33,610 nt of DNA, taken from NCBI GenBank assembly GCA_937996595.1, contig CALKVC010000080.1, positions 1-33,610 of the forward strand. Direction: 5' to 3'. This document shows, piece after piece, positions 24,273 through 31,378 of the stretch. The notes beneath the pieces are model-generated. The model ran no database searches. It was not told the origin of the DNA and saw only the letters and a program-made list of their open reading frames with translations. Source of the DNA: an uncultured Chitinophagaceae bacterium (GTDB taxonomy: Bacteria > Bacteroidota > Bacteroidia > Chitinophagales > Chitinophagaceae). The position numbers and the translations under genes are program-made. How positions within the stretch are numbered: the stretch's first letter is position 1; each line of letters begins with the position of its first letter.

Positions 24273-25055
24273 TTAGTTTATTTCTATAACACCTTCAAAA
24301 ACCTTTTCCGCAGGGCCGCAAAGCCAGATATTCTCAAAGTGCATTTCATCAATCTTGGTGAATTCAACACTGAGGTTACCTCCGGCGGTTTTTACATCCA
24401 CCCGGTTAAACCCGCGAGGGTTGTGGGCCGAAACAAGGGCAGCTGCCGTAACACCGGTTCCGCAACTAAGCGTTTCATCTTCTACGCCGCGTTCATATGT
24501 TCTAACATAAATTGAATCTTCCCCGGTACTTTCCACAAAATTAACATTTATGCCATCAGGCATATACCGTTTGCTGAACCTAACTTCCCTTCCTGTTTCA
24601 ATCACATCAATATTTTCCACATCACTGGCAAATTTTACAAAATGCGGCGAACCGGTATCCAGTACTGCAAATGAAGAATGTTCTTCTATCTCCTGTACAT
24701 CCTTCATCTTTAACCTGATCCATTGGTTGTCTATTTCCGCTTCATGTATGCCATCACTTGCCAGGAAGCGGTATGTGTACTGATGAATGCCCAGGTTGAA
24801 AACAAATTTCACCATGCACCTGCCGCCATTACCGCACATGGATCCGGGTTTCCCGTCTGCATTAAAATAAAGCATTTCAAAATCATAGCCTGAATTGTTT
24901 TTCAACATCATCAGGCCATCCGCACCAATTCCGAAATGCCGGTCGCATAACCTGTTTATTTGTTCAGAACTTATATTGTTGTAAGATCCGTTCCTGTTAT
25001 CCAGAATGATGAAGTCGTTTCCCGCTCCCTGGTATTTGTGAAAATGGATTTTCAT
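24273..25055 (-). CDS. dapF: Diaminopimelate epimerase
   Basis: A 260-aa cytosolic enzyme converting LL- to meso-diaminopimelate, which feeds lysine synthesis and peptidoglycan crosslinks. The two active-site cysteines are C74 in SMCGNGGRC and C198 in LSCGTGVTAA. Other family segments are HFHKYQGAGNDFIILDN at the N-terminus, RHFGIGADGLM (about 39-49) and RTYERGVEDETL. The length is normal for the family. It is the promoter-proximal gene of a four-gene minus-strand operon with corA, Nudix and GNAT genes. I find no perfect -7 element in the 153 bases upstream. Confidence 0.95.
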   Translation of the reverse strand: MKIHFHKYQGAGNDFIILDNRNGSYNNISSEQINRLCDRHFGIGADGLMMLKNNSGYDFEMLYFNADGKPGSMCGNGGRCMVKFVFNLGIHQYTYRFLASDGIHEAEIDNQWIRLKMKDVQEIEEHSSFAVLDTGSPHFVKFASDVENIDVIETGREVRFSKRYMPDGINVNFVESTGEDSIYVRTYERGVEDETLSCGTGVTAAALVSAHNPRGFNRVDVKTAGGNLSVEFTKIDEMHFENIWLCGPAEKVFEGVIEIN

Positions 25056-25208
25056 TTTTTACAGTATTAGTTATTTAACCAGGTGACTGGTCCAGGAATG
25101 CTCTTTCGCTTCCTGTTATTTTCGGATGTAATTTACAAAATAGGCAAACAGTATTAATTAAATTAAGCAGGCCGTTTATAAACAGGTAGCAAGGTAGAAA
25201 GCTGTTCC

Positions 25209-26099
25209 TTAAGCATCATCAGCAACTTTGCTTACAATTGTTTCAAGTGCCCTTTTTATCAGGTTTTCAACGGCTGTATTGCTGTTACTGCTAAATTCCT
25301 TTGTAATCCTGTTAGCCACGATGGCGCTCAATGAAAGGCATTGATGGCCCATCACTTTTCCCATACCGTAAATGGCGGCGGTTTCCATTTCAAAATTGCA
25401 TACCCGGTGATTACCAAATTTGAAACCGGTAAGCCTGTCTACCAGGTTGGGTTGTGTAAGCCCCATTCGTAGAACCCTTCCCTGTGGCCCGTAAAATCCG
25501 GGGCAGGTAACCGTTATGCCATGGTGGAAACCTGTAACAAATTCTTTCAGCAATGAAATGCCGGCGGTATTCAGGTAAGGTTCAGAAATGCCCTGTTGCA
25601 TTTGAACATAGGTTTTAAATGCATGTAATACCTGGTTTTCCTCTTTATTATGGCTGTTCTTGTAAAAGTTCATTAGGTTGTCAATACCCAAACCATGCGT
25701 GCTTGCCACAAAACTGTCAACCGGAATGTCTTGCTGAAGCGAACCTGCCGTACCGATACGAATGATATTCAGACTGGAAAGTTTTTCCCTGATACACCTG
25801 GTTGTAAAATCAATATTAACCAGTGCATCCAGTTCGTTCATTACAATATCAATATTATCGGGACCAATTCCGGTACTGGTAACAGAGATTCGTTTTTTGC
25901 CTATATATCCGGTATGGGTATTAAATTCACGATGATGGTTCCTGAATTCAATATGGTCAAAATGCTTGCTGACTTCATCAACACGGTCCGGGTCTCCAAC
26001 GGTAATGATGGTACGGGCAATTTCTTCCGGCCGGCAATTAATATGATAGATGGCTCCGCGGTTATTGATGATAAGTTCTGAAGCGGCGATGCTGTTCAT
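25209..26099 (-). CDS. Nucleoside phosphorylase (uridine phosphorylase-like)
   Basis: A 296-aa PNP/UDP-family enzyme that splits a nucleoside with phosphate into base and ribose-1-phosphate for salvage. Visible motifs are the phosphate-binding VGDPDRV (34-40), STGIGPDNIDIVMNEL (75-90), RIGTAGSLQQDIPVDSF (114-130) and the ribose/base-binding NFEMETAAIYG near 235-245. The long insert (about 140-180) and the FEMET segment favour uridine-phosphorylase-like enzymes over the trimeric purine type, but specificity is not certain. It is oriented away from the tRNA-Cys gene and has no close partner, with a 153-base gap before dapF. Confidence 0.88.
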   Translation of the reverse strand: MNSIAASELIINNRGAIYHINCRPEEIARTIITVGDPDRVDEVSKHFDHIEFRNHHREFNTHTGYIGKKRISVTSTGIGPDNIDIVMNELDALVNIDFTTRCIREKLSSLNIIRIGTAGSLQQDIPVDSFVASTHGLGIDNLMNFYKNSHNKEENQVLHAFKTYVQMQQGISEPYLNTAGISLLKEFVTGFHHGITVTCPGFYGPQGRVLRMGLTQPNLVDRLTGFKFGNHRVCNFEMETAAIYGMGKVMGHQCLSLSAIVANRITKEFSSNSNTAVENLIKRALETIVSKVADDA

Positions 26100-26166
26100 T
26101 TACCTGATTTTACATTAAAAATTTAAGGATGTGGTATGCAATTTTATTTTATGGATAAAAATACCC

Positions 26167-26174
26167 TATTTTTG
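26167..26174 (+). promoter_or_regulatory. Bacteroidota -7 element of tRNA-Cys
   Basis: TATTTTTG matches TAnnTTTG, 45 bases upstream of the tRNA 5' end. It would give a 5' leader of about 39 bases for RNase P to remove. The -33 region is T-rich but lacks a clear TTG. Confidence 0.5.
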
Positions 26175-26218
26175 CAACACTGAAAACGAACATCTACGCA
26201 TGTTTGTTGTTCTTAACC

Positions 26219-26289
26219 GGTCCTTTGGCCGAGTGGCTAGGCACAGCTCTGCAAAAGCTTCTACAGCGGTTCGAATCCGCTAGGGACCT
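26219..26289 (+). tRNA. tRNA-Cys (anticodon GCA)
   Basis: The cloverleaf folds by hand. Acceptor GGTCCTT pairs with AGGGACC. The D arm is GCC-GAGTGGCTA-GGC. The anticodon arm is CAGCT-CTGCAAA-AGCTT with GCA in the loop (the outermost pair is C-T). The T arm AGCGG-TTCGAAT-CCGCT is perfect. The discriminator base is T, the identity base for tRNA-Cys. CCA is not encoded. Confidence 0.96.
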
Positions 26290-26300
26290 CAAAAGGAATA

Positions 26301-26326
26301 TTGCCCCGGTACAGTTACCGGGGCAA
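26301..26326 (+). terminator. Hairpin terminator of tRNA-Cys
   Basis: TTGCCCCGGTA (26301-26311) and TACCGGGGCAA (26316-26326) form a perfect 11-bp stem with loop CAGT, 11 bases after the tRNA. The following T content is low (TTCAATAA), so termination may be incomplete and the downstream membrane-protein gene may receive read-through. Confidence 0.7.
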
Positions 26327-26344
26327 TTCAATAATACGAATGGT

Positions 26345-26746
26345 ATGATAACCAGGATCATGCATATGGTGGGGTTAATGGCTGCCGCTTTGCTTATTGC
26401 CACGTGTTTCATTCCCTGGGTGCATTATAATAATATCAATGAAACATTTACGGGTTTTCATGTCAGCAGGTTTTCAACCGGAAATTATTATGGCAGGGCA
26501 GGAGTGGTTATTTGTTTCTTTACTGCAATCATCCTGATCTTCATGTTCATCCCAAAGCTTTGGGCAAAAAGAACCAATCTTTTTCTTACAGCAATTTTGT
26601 TTGCGTATTGTATTCGTACCTATATCATATTTACCAGTGCCTTGTTTGAAGGTGAAGTGGAAAAGAAAGCAGGAATTTACCTTATAATAGTACTTTCATT
26701 TCTGATGCTGGCATCATCCCTGTTTCCCAGGATAAAAGAACGGTAA
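26345..26746 (+). CDS. Small four-helix membrane protein, unknown function
   Basis: A 133-aa hydrophobic protein with four predicted membrane helices near residues 5-25, 48-68, 74-96 and 106-126. Conserved-looking polar parts are HYNNINETFTGFHVS and FSTGNYYGRAG between helices 1 and 2. I do not recognise a characterised family. The open frame extends upstream to 26204, but that part reads through the tRNA-Cys gene and its terminator, so the ATG at 26345 is chosen. No promoter is obvious between the terminator and this start, which suggests read-through from the tRNA or a weak local promoter. Confidence 0.65.
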   Translation: MITRIMHMVGLMAAALLIATCFIPWVHYNNINETFTGFHVSRFSTGNYYGRAGVVICFFTAIILIFMFIPKLWAKRTNLFLTAILFAYCIRTYIIFTSALFEGEVEKKAGIYLIIVLSFLMLASSLFPRIKER

Positions 26747-26754
26747 AAGTTTTT

Positions 26755-26822
26755 AAATCATACATCATAAATCATACATCATAAATCTCAAATGTATGAT
26801 CTATGATGTATGATGTATGATT
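26755..26822. repeat. Compound direct and inverted repeat between convergent genes
   Basis: AAATCATACATCAT occurs twice in tandem (26755-26768, 26769-26782). The other side carries the inverted form ATGATGTATGATT (26810-26822) plus a partial second copy. A 13-bp stem can form with either left copy. It lies between the stops of the membrane protein (plus) and glnS (minus), so it may serve as a bidirectional terminator or be a dispersed palindromic repeat. Confidence 0.75.
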
Positions 26823-26873
26823 GGGGGTATAGTCTTAAAACTAAATCTCATAACTACTAACGTACAACCACAT

Positions 26874-28535
26874 TTACTTTTTCACTTCCTTTGCCCACGC
26901 ATCCTTTAATGTAACAGTTCGGTTAAATACCAGGTGGTTTTCTGTTGAGTCGGGGTCGAGGCAGAAATACCCTTTACGTATAAACTGGAAACGTTCATTT
27001 AGTGTTGCCTGTTTCAATGATGGTTCTATATAGGCTTTTTCAATTACCTGCAGCGAGTTGGGGTTTATATGGTCTTTGAAATCACCCTCTTCAGCAGCTG
27101 GGTTTTCAGACAGGAACAATCGGTCGTATAACCTCACTTCTGCTGTAGCAGCATGTTCAGCACTTACCCAATGAATGGTTCCTTTAACCTGTATATTGCC
27201 AGATCCTTCATGGCCGCTTTTTGATTCGGGGAAATAGCTGGCGTGTATCTCCGTTATATAGCCCTGTTCATCTTTAATGAAACTGTTGCATTTGATAATG
27301 TAAGCGCTTTTAAGCCTTACCATGGCTCCGGGAGCCAGCCTGAACCATTTTTTAGCCGGCACTTCCATGAAGTCTTCCCGTTCAATCCAAAGGGTTTTAC
27401 TGAAAGGCAGCGTACGGGTTCCCATGCTTTCGTCGGGGCCGTTTTCGCTGGTAAGCTCTTCTGTGCGGCCTTCTTCATAATTATCAATAACCAGTTTAAC
27501 GGGGTCAAGCACAACCATTACCCTGAGGGCGGTTTTATTCAGTTCTTCCCTCAGGCAGAATTCAAGCAGCCCCAGGTCTATCAGGTTTTCCCTTTTGGCA
27601 ACGCCTATCTTTTCGCAGAATTCCCTGATGCTGCCCGGTGTATAACCTTTTCTCCTGAAACCGCTGATAGTCGGCATCCTGGGGTCGTCCCATCCGTTCA
27701 CATGCTTTTCGTTAACCAGTTGCAGTAATTTGCGTTTACTCATTACCGTATAAGTCATGTTCAGACGGGCAAATTCATATTGGTGCGACGGGAAAATGTC
27801 CAGCTTTTCTATGAACCAGTCGTACAATGGCCTGTGCGGGATGAATTCAAGCGTGCAGATGCTGTGCGTAATGTTTTCAATGCTGTCGCTTTGCCCGTGG
27901 GCAAAATCATACATCGGGTAAATACACCATTTGTTTCCTGTGCGGTGATGATGGGCGTGCTTAATGCGGTAAATGACTGGGTCACGCATCAGCATATTTG
28001 GCGAAGCCATATCAATCTTAGCCCTCAGTACTTTTTCGCCGTCTTTGTATTTACCCGCTTTCATATCGCTGAACAGTTGCAGGTTTTCCTGTATGCTGCG
28101 ATTGCGGTATTTATTTTCCTTACCGGGTTCAGTGGGTGTGCCTTTACCGGCAGCAATCTCTTCCGAACTGCTGTCATCAACATATGCGAGCCCTTTTTCA
28201 ATGAGTTTTACGGCATATCCATATAGGTCGTCGAAATAATCAGATGCATATAATTCTCTTGCCCAGGTGAAACCCAGCCAGCGTATATCTTCCTTGATGC
28301 TTTCCACATATTCGGTTTCTTCGGTAACCGGGTTGGTGTCGTCGAAACGGAGATTGGTTTCACCGCCATATTTTAGTGCCAGTCCGAAGTTTACATTTAT
28401 CGCTTTTGAATGGCCGATATGCAGGTACCCGTTCGGTTCGGGCGGAAACCGGGTGAGCAGTGATGCATATTTGCCGGAAGCCAGGTCTGCTTCCACGATC
28501 TCTTCCAGGAAATTAAGGGTTTTTTCTTCGCTCAT
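26874..28535 (-). CDS. glnS: Glutaminyl-tRNA synthetase
   Basis: A 553-aa class I aminoacyl-tRNA synthetase that charges tRNA-Gln directly, so the indirect Glu-tRNA-Gln amidation route need not be used for this tRNA. It has PPEPNGYLHIGHSKAI (HIGH at 39-42), LRFDDTNP, and VMSKR (264-268) as the KMSKS loop, then the two C-terminal anticodon-binding beta-barrels (about 340-553). The length matches the bacterial GlnRS family. It is preceded by a perfect -7 element 17 bases upstream and stands alone. The ATG at 28535 gives the standard N-terminus for bacterial members. Confidence 0.96.
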   Translation of the reverse strand: MSEEKTLNFLEEIVEADLASGKYASLLTRFPPEPNGYLHIGHSKAINVNFGLALKYGGETNLRFDDTNPVTEETEYVESIKEDIRWLGFTWARELYASDYFDDLYGYAVKLIEKGLAYVDDSSSEEIAAGKGTPTEPGKENKYRNRSIQENLQLFSDMKAGKYKDGEKVLRAKIDMASPNMLMRDPVIYRIKHAHHHRTGNKWCIYPMYDFAHGQSDSIENITHSICTLEFIPHRPLYDWFIEKLDIFPSHQYEFARLNMTYTVMSKRKLLQLVNEKHVNGWDDPRMPTISGFRRKGYTPGSIREFCEKIGVAKRENLIDLGLLEFCLREELNKTALRVMVVLDPVKLVIDNYEEGRTEELTSENGPDESMGTRTLPFSKTLWIEREDFMEVPAKKWFRLAPGAMVRLKSAYIIKCNSFIKDEQGYITEIHASYFPESKSGHEGSGNIQVKGTIHWVSAEHAATAEVRLYDRLFLSENPAAEEGDFKDHINPNSLQVIEKAYIEPSLKQATLNERFQFIRKGYFCLDPDSTENHLVFNRTVTLKDAWAKEVKK

Positions 28536-28551
28536 ACTTGATATTATTCTG

Positions 28552-28559
28552 CAAATGTA
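28552..28559 (-). promoter_or_regulatory. Bacteroidota -7 element of glnS
   Basis: The minus strand reads TACATTTG, a perfect TAnnTTTG. Transcription would start near 28546, about 10 bases before the ATG. No TTG lies at exact -33 spacing. Confidence 0.55.
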
Positions 28560-28591
28560 AGTATTCGGTTTTCAAAATTATATTCAATAAA

Positions 28592-28616
28592 AAGCCCGTG
28601 TACTGAACACGGGCTT
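28592..28616 (-). terminator. Intrinsic terminator of the bshB1-desaturase operon
   Basis: AAGCCCGTGT (28592-28601) and ACACGGGCTT (28607-28616) form a perfect 10-bp stem with a 5-base loop. On the minus strand the stem ends in a T-run (CTTTTTATT), the form expected of an intrinsic terminator. It is 24 bases after the desaturase stop. Confidence 0.88.
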
Positions 28617-28640
28617 AATAAGTTACCATTGATGCAGTTA

Positions 28641-29714
28641 TCAGGCCCTGCCCATTTTCTTAAGATATAAGGCATGGGAAACGATGGCATGCCGCATCTT
28701 TTTATATTCTATGTATTTTACATTGAACTCGTCACAGGTTTTTTTAATGATCTTGCTGATAGCAGGGTAGTGCACGTGAGAAATTTTCGGGAACAGGTGG
28801 TGCTCAATCTGGAAGTTAAGCCCGCCAACCAGCCAGGATATCAGTTTGTTGCGGGTAGCAAAATTAGCTGTTGTCTGTATCTGGTGAATGGCCCATTCCT
28901 CTTCAATCCTGTTTGTGTCTCCGGAAGGCACCGGGAAAGCAGTTTCTTCAACTGTATGAGCCAGTTGAAATACAATGCTTAATATGAAACCGGCAAACAT
29001 AGCAAGGCTGAGGAAACCAATCAGCCAGGGCAGAAATCCTATCAGGTAAATAGGTAAAACGATCATCATGAACATGTACCCGATTTTGGCAAACCAGAAA
29101 GCGAAATGATCAAAAGGGCTCATTTTCTTGATAGGCACGGGACCAACTTTCTGTTTAAAATATTTCCTGTAATCGGATTCAAAAACCCAAACCAGTAACA
29201 GTAACGTATAAAGGAACCACACATAAATGTGCTGGAATCGGTGAATGAAATATTTTTTCTGTGTGGTGCACATTCTCAGCATTGGTTTAATCTCAATATC
29301 ATCATCTATGCCATCAATATTGGTGTAAGTATGGTGAATGATATTGTGCTTGTTATTCCACATAATTCCGCTGGCACCCAGTGCATTGGCTGAAAATGCA
29401 GCAATCTTGTTCCAGAACTTACTCCTGCTGAAGCTGCCGTGGCCGCCATCGTGCATCACATTGAAGCCGATTGCAGCGGTTAATCCGCCCATGGCCAGGC
29501 ATTCCAGGAATGCAATCCAGTATGCGGGCGTGAAGAATACTACGTGAATGTATAAAGCGATGTATAGGGTCCATAATAAACCGGCTTTAAAATACAGGCT
29601 GAAATTGCCGGTTGCCGGTTTTTTTGAATCTATAAAATACTGCTGAACCCTTCTTTTAAGTTCCTGGTGAAAATTAGAACCCTGGATATTTGCAAATTTT
29701 GGGGTGGCTGACAT
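28641..29714 (-). CDS. Membrane fatty acid (acyl-CoA/acyl-lipid) desaturase
   Basis: A 357-aa di-iron membrane desaturase that inserts a double bond into fatty acyl chains. The three His boxes are H88-DGG-H92, H123-NII-H127-H128 and Q302-IE-H305-H306. The QxxHH third box with a FxIEHHLFP context is typical of the front-end/linoleoyl-type desaturases. Hydrophobic helices lie near 45-66, 70-85, 162-178, 205-228 and 230-252. There is no N-terminal cytochrome b5 domain. Regiospecificity cannot be read from the sequence. It follows bshB1 by 13 bases and a strong terminator follows it, so the two are probably one transcript. Confidence 0.92.
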   Translation of the reverse strand: MSATPKFANIQGSNFHQELKRRVQQYFIDSKKPATGNFSLYFKAGLLWTLYIALYIHVVFFTPAYWIAFLECLAMGGLTAAIGFNVMHDGGHGSFSRSKFWNKIAAFSANALGASGIMWNNKHNIIHHTYTNIDGIDDDIEIKPMLRMCTTQKKYFIHRFQHIYVWFLYTLLLLVWVFESDYRKYFKQKVGPVPIKKMSPFDHFAFWFAKIGYMFMMIVLPIYLIGFLPWLIGFLSLAMFAGFILSIVFQLAHTVEETAFPVPSGDTNRIEEEWAIHQIQTTANFATRNKLISWLVGGLNFQIEHHLFPKISHVHYPAISKIIKKTCDEFNVKYIEYKKMRHAIVSHALYLKKMGRA

Positions 29715-29727
29715 GGTTATGGTTTGA

Positions 29728-30456
29728 TTATGTATTTTTTTTTATTATTGAATCTAGATTATTAATCCCTATTATTTTTTCTGAAATGTACCCTTCTGCA
29801 TATTCCACACCAATCATTTTACCAAACATCTTATGGCGGTAAACCACACTTTCCAGAAAGCCGGGAGCGGAGATATATGTTTGCGGGCCTCCGGCTTCCG
29901 GGTTATGAAACTGTGTTCCGTATGCTTTGATGGATTCCAGTTTTTTTTCAAAAACATCAGAAATGTCAATTACAAAATCGGGTTTCAGAAACCTGTCCTG
30001 GATATAATGGAGCACATATGCCGGCCTCCAGGGTTCCTGTTTCAATCCGTTATCTGTAGTTTCAATTTTCATCAACCCGGAAAGAAAGGAAGCGTCTGAT
30101 ACCAGTTTTGCACTTCTTCCATGATCCGGATGCCTGTCTTCCGGGGCATTACACAGTACAATCTCAGGTTTATATTTCCGAATCACCCTGATCACTTCCC
30201 GCTGTTCTTTTTCCTCATTTTTAAAAAAACCATCGGCAAGCCGGAGATTTTCCCTTACATCAACACCCAATATACCGGATGCCAGTGCCGCTTCTGCATA
30301 CCTGGTTTCTACCGTACCCCTGGTACCCAGTTCGCCTTCGGTCAGGTCCACAATACCGGTCTTTCTTCCCTGCTTTTTTTCAACGAGCAATGTACCGGAA
30401 CAACTTAACTCCACATCATCCGGGTGAACACCAAAAGCCAGTACATCTAATTTCAT
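29728..30456 (-). CDS. bshB1: BshB1, bacillithiol biosynthesis deacetylase
   Basis: A 242-aa zinc-dependent PIG-L/LmbE-family deacetylase. BshB1 removes the acetyl group from GlcNAc-malate to give GlcN-malate, the second step of bacillithiol synthesis. Metal and catalytic motifs are H11-P-D13-D14 at the N-terminus and H109-P-D111-H112 in PEDRHPDHGRSAKLV. VDLTEGELGTRGT (36-48) and AYGTQFHNP are characteristic of the BshB1 subgroup, which makes this more than a generic LmbE hit. BshA and BshC are not in the window. It is upstream of and 13 bases from the desaturase gene. Confidence 0.9.
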   Translation of the reverse strand: MKLDVLAFGVHPDDVELSCSGTLLVEKKQGRKTGIVDLTEGELGTRGTVETRYAEAALASGILGVDVRENLRLADGFFKNEEKEQREVIRVIRKYKPEIVLCNAPEDRHPDHGRSAKLVSDASFLSGLMKIETTDNGLKQEPWRPAYVLHYIQDRFLKPDFVIDISDVFEKKLESIKAYGTQFHNPEAGGPQTYISAPGFLESVVYRHKMFGKMIGVEYAEGYISEKIIGINNLDSIIKKNT

Positions 30457-30503
30457 GTAATAGTATGAAAATTTTACTGCAAGATACAGCTAAAAAGCCA
30501 AAT

Positions 30504-30532
30504 AACCCGTTCAGACAAGGCCTGTACGGGTT
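30504..30532 (-). terminator. Possible terminator after the DUF4294 gene
   Basis: AACCCGT (30504-30510) and ACGGGTT (30526-30532) form a 7-bp stem with a 15-base loop that could pair further. On the minus strand the T content after it is modest (ATTTGGCTTTTT). It lies 50 bases after the DUF4294 stop and before bshB1. Confidence 0.45.
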
Positions 30533-30582
30533 CAAAAAATACTAACATTCATTTGTTTTATGGGGATAATCTGCCGTTGGGT

Positions 30583-31242
30583 TCACATTTGTACCACATC
30601 GGTCTTGCGGATGTCCTGGTAGCCGTACATCCGCTGTACTTCCTTAACCAGTTTTTCAATCACGGCATCTTCATTTTTTTCATTATAGGGCTGCTTTAAA
30701 TTACTGTTAAAGAAAAATGCAACCGTTTGATACAGCCTGGCAGTAAGGCCGCCTTTGTATTCTTTTATGATCTCATAGCAGTTATTCCCGGTTTCCCGGT
30801 TTATCAGTTTCATCAATACCTTTCCCTGGTAAACACTCAGGTTTGTAAGCGGATCGGTAAAATCCCTTCTTAAAACCGATTCTTTGGTTTTAATATATTT
30901 TTTTCGTTCCTGCTTATCAGTGATGGAGGCCAGCCGGGCATTCATTTCATTCATGATGATGCCGGCTTTACGTGCAAAAGGGTAGGTTACATAAACGGCA
31001 TTTCTTAGCCGGTTGTATTTAGCTGCTTCAGCCCGTTGAGATTCCGTCATCCTGGAATAGATGAACAGGATGCCCAGCGTCTTTGCTTCAATGGTATCTC
31101 CATCATAAACAACCGCTTCATGAATGATGGTATCATTCACGCCATAAACTGTTTGTGCGTTGGTTTCCAATCCGCCAATGTTCAGCATCATGAAAAAAAG
31201 CGCAAGACACTTTAAAAGCCTGTTGTTCTGTTTAAAAGACAT
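30583..31242 (-). CDS. DUF4294 domain protein, exported
   Basis: A 219-aa protein with a hydrophobic N-terminal signal (about residues 10-29, cleavage probably after TNAQ). The DUF4294 domain covers about 55-170 (SRMTESQRAEAAKYNRLRNAVYVTYPFARKAG; LTNLSVYQGKVLMKLINRETG; IIKEYKGGLTARLYQTVAFFF). This is a Bacteroidota-restricted family of unknown function. Exported basic helical segments suggest a periplasmic role. The gene is flanked by the CcmF-like gene (136-base gap upstream) and bshB1 downstream, neither of which gives a functional clue. Confidence 0.85.
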   Translation of the reverse strand: MSFKQNNRLLKCLALFFMMLNIGGLETNAQTVYGVNDTIIHEAVVYDGDTIEAKTLGILFIYSRMTESQRAEAAKYNRLRNAVYVTYPFARKAGIIMNEMNARLASITDKQERKKYIKTKESVLRRDFTDPLTNLSVYQGKVLMKLINRETGNNCYEIIKEYKGGLTARLYQTVAFFFNSNLKQPYNEKNEDAVIEKLVKEVQRMYGYQDIRKTDVVQM

Positions 31243-31378
31243 GCATGTAAATTTACTGCCGGTTCTTACTTTTTAATACCTGTAAATGTATAAAGTAACC
31301 TTAAAATATACCAAATAATGACTGTTTACGTATGTTAAAACGCTGCTTAGATCAAATTTGTTTGATATAAGGGAGAAA

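Noticed and set aside
26755..26822. CRISPR-like array
   Set aside because: The units are directly adjacent with no spacers of uniform length, and inverted copies are present.
31351..31368. Short dyad ATCAAA-TTTG-TTTGAT after the CcmF-like gene
   Set aside because: The 6-bp AT-rich arms without a T-run are too weak to call a terminator or operator.
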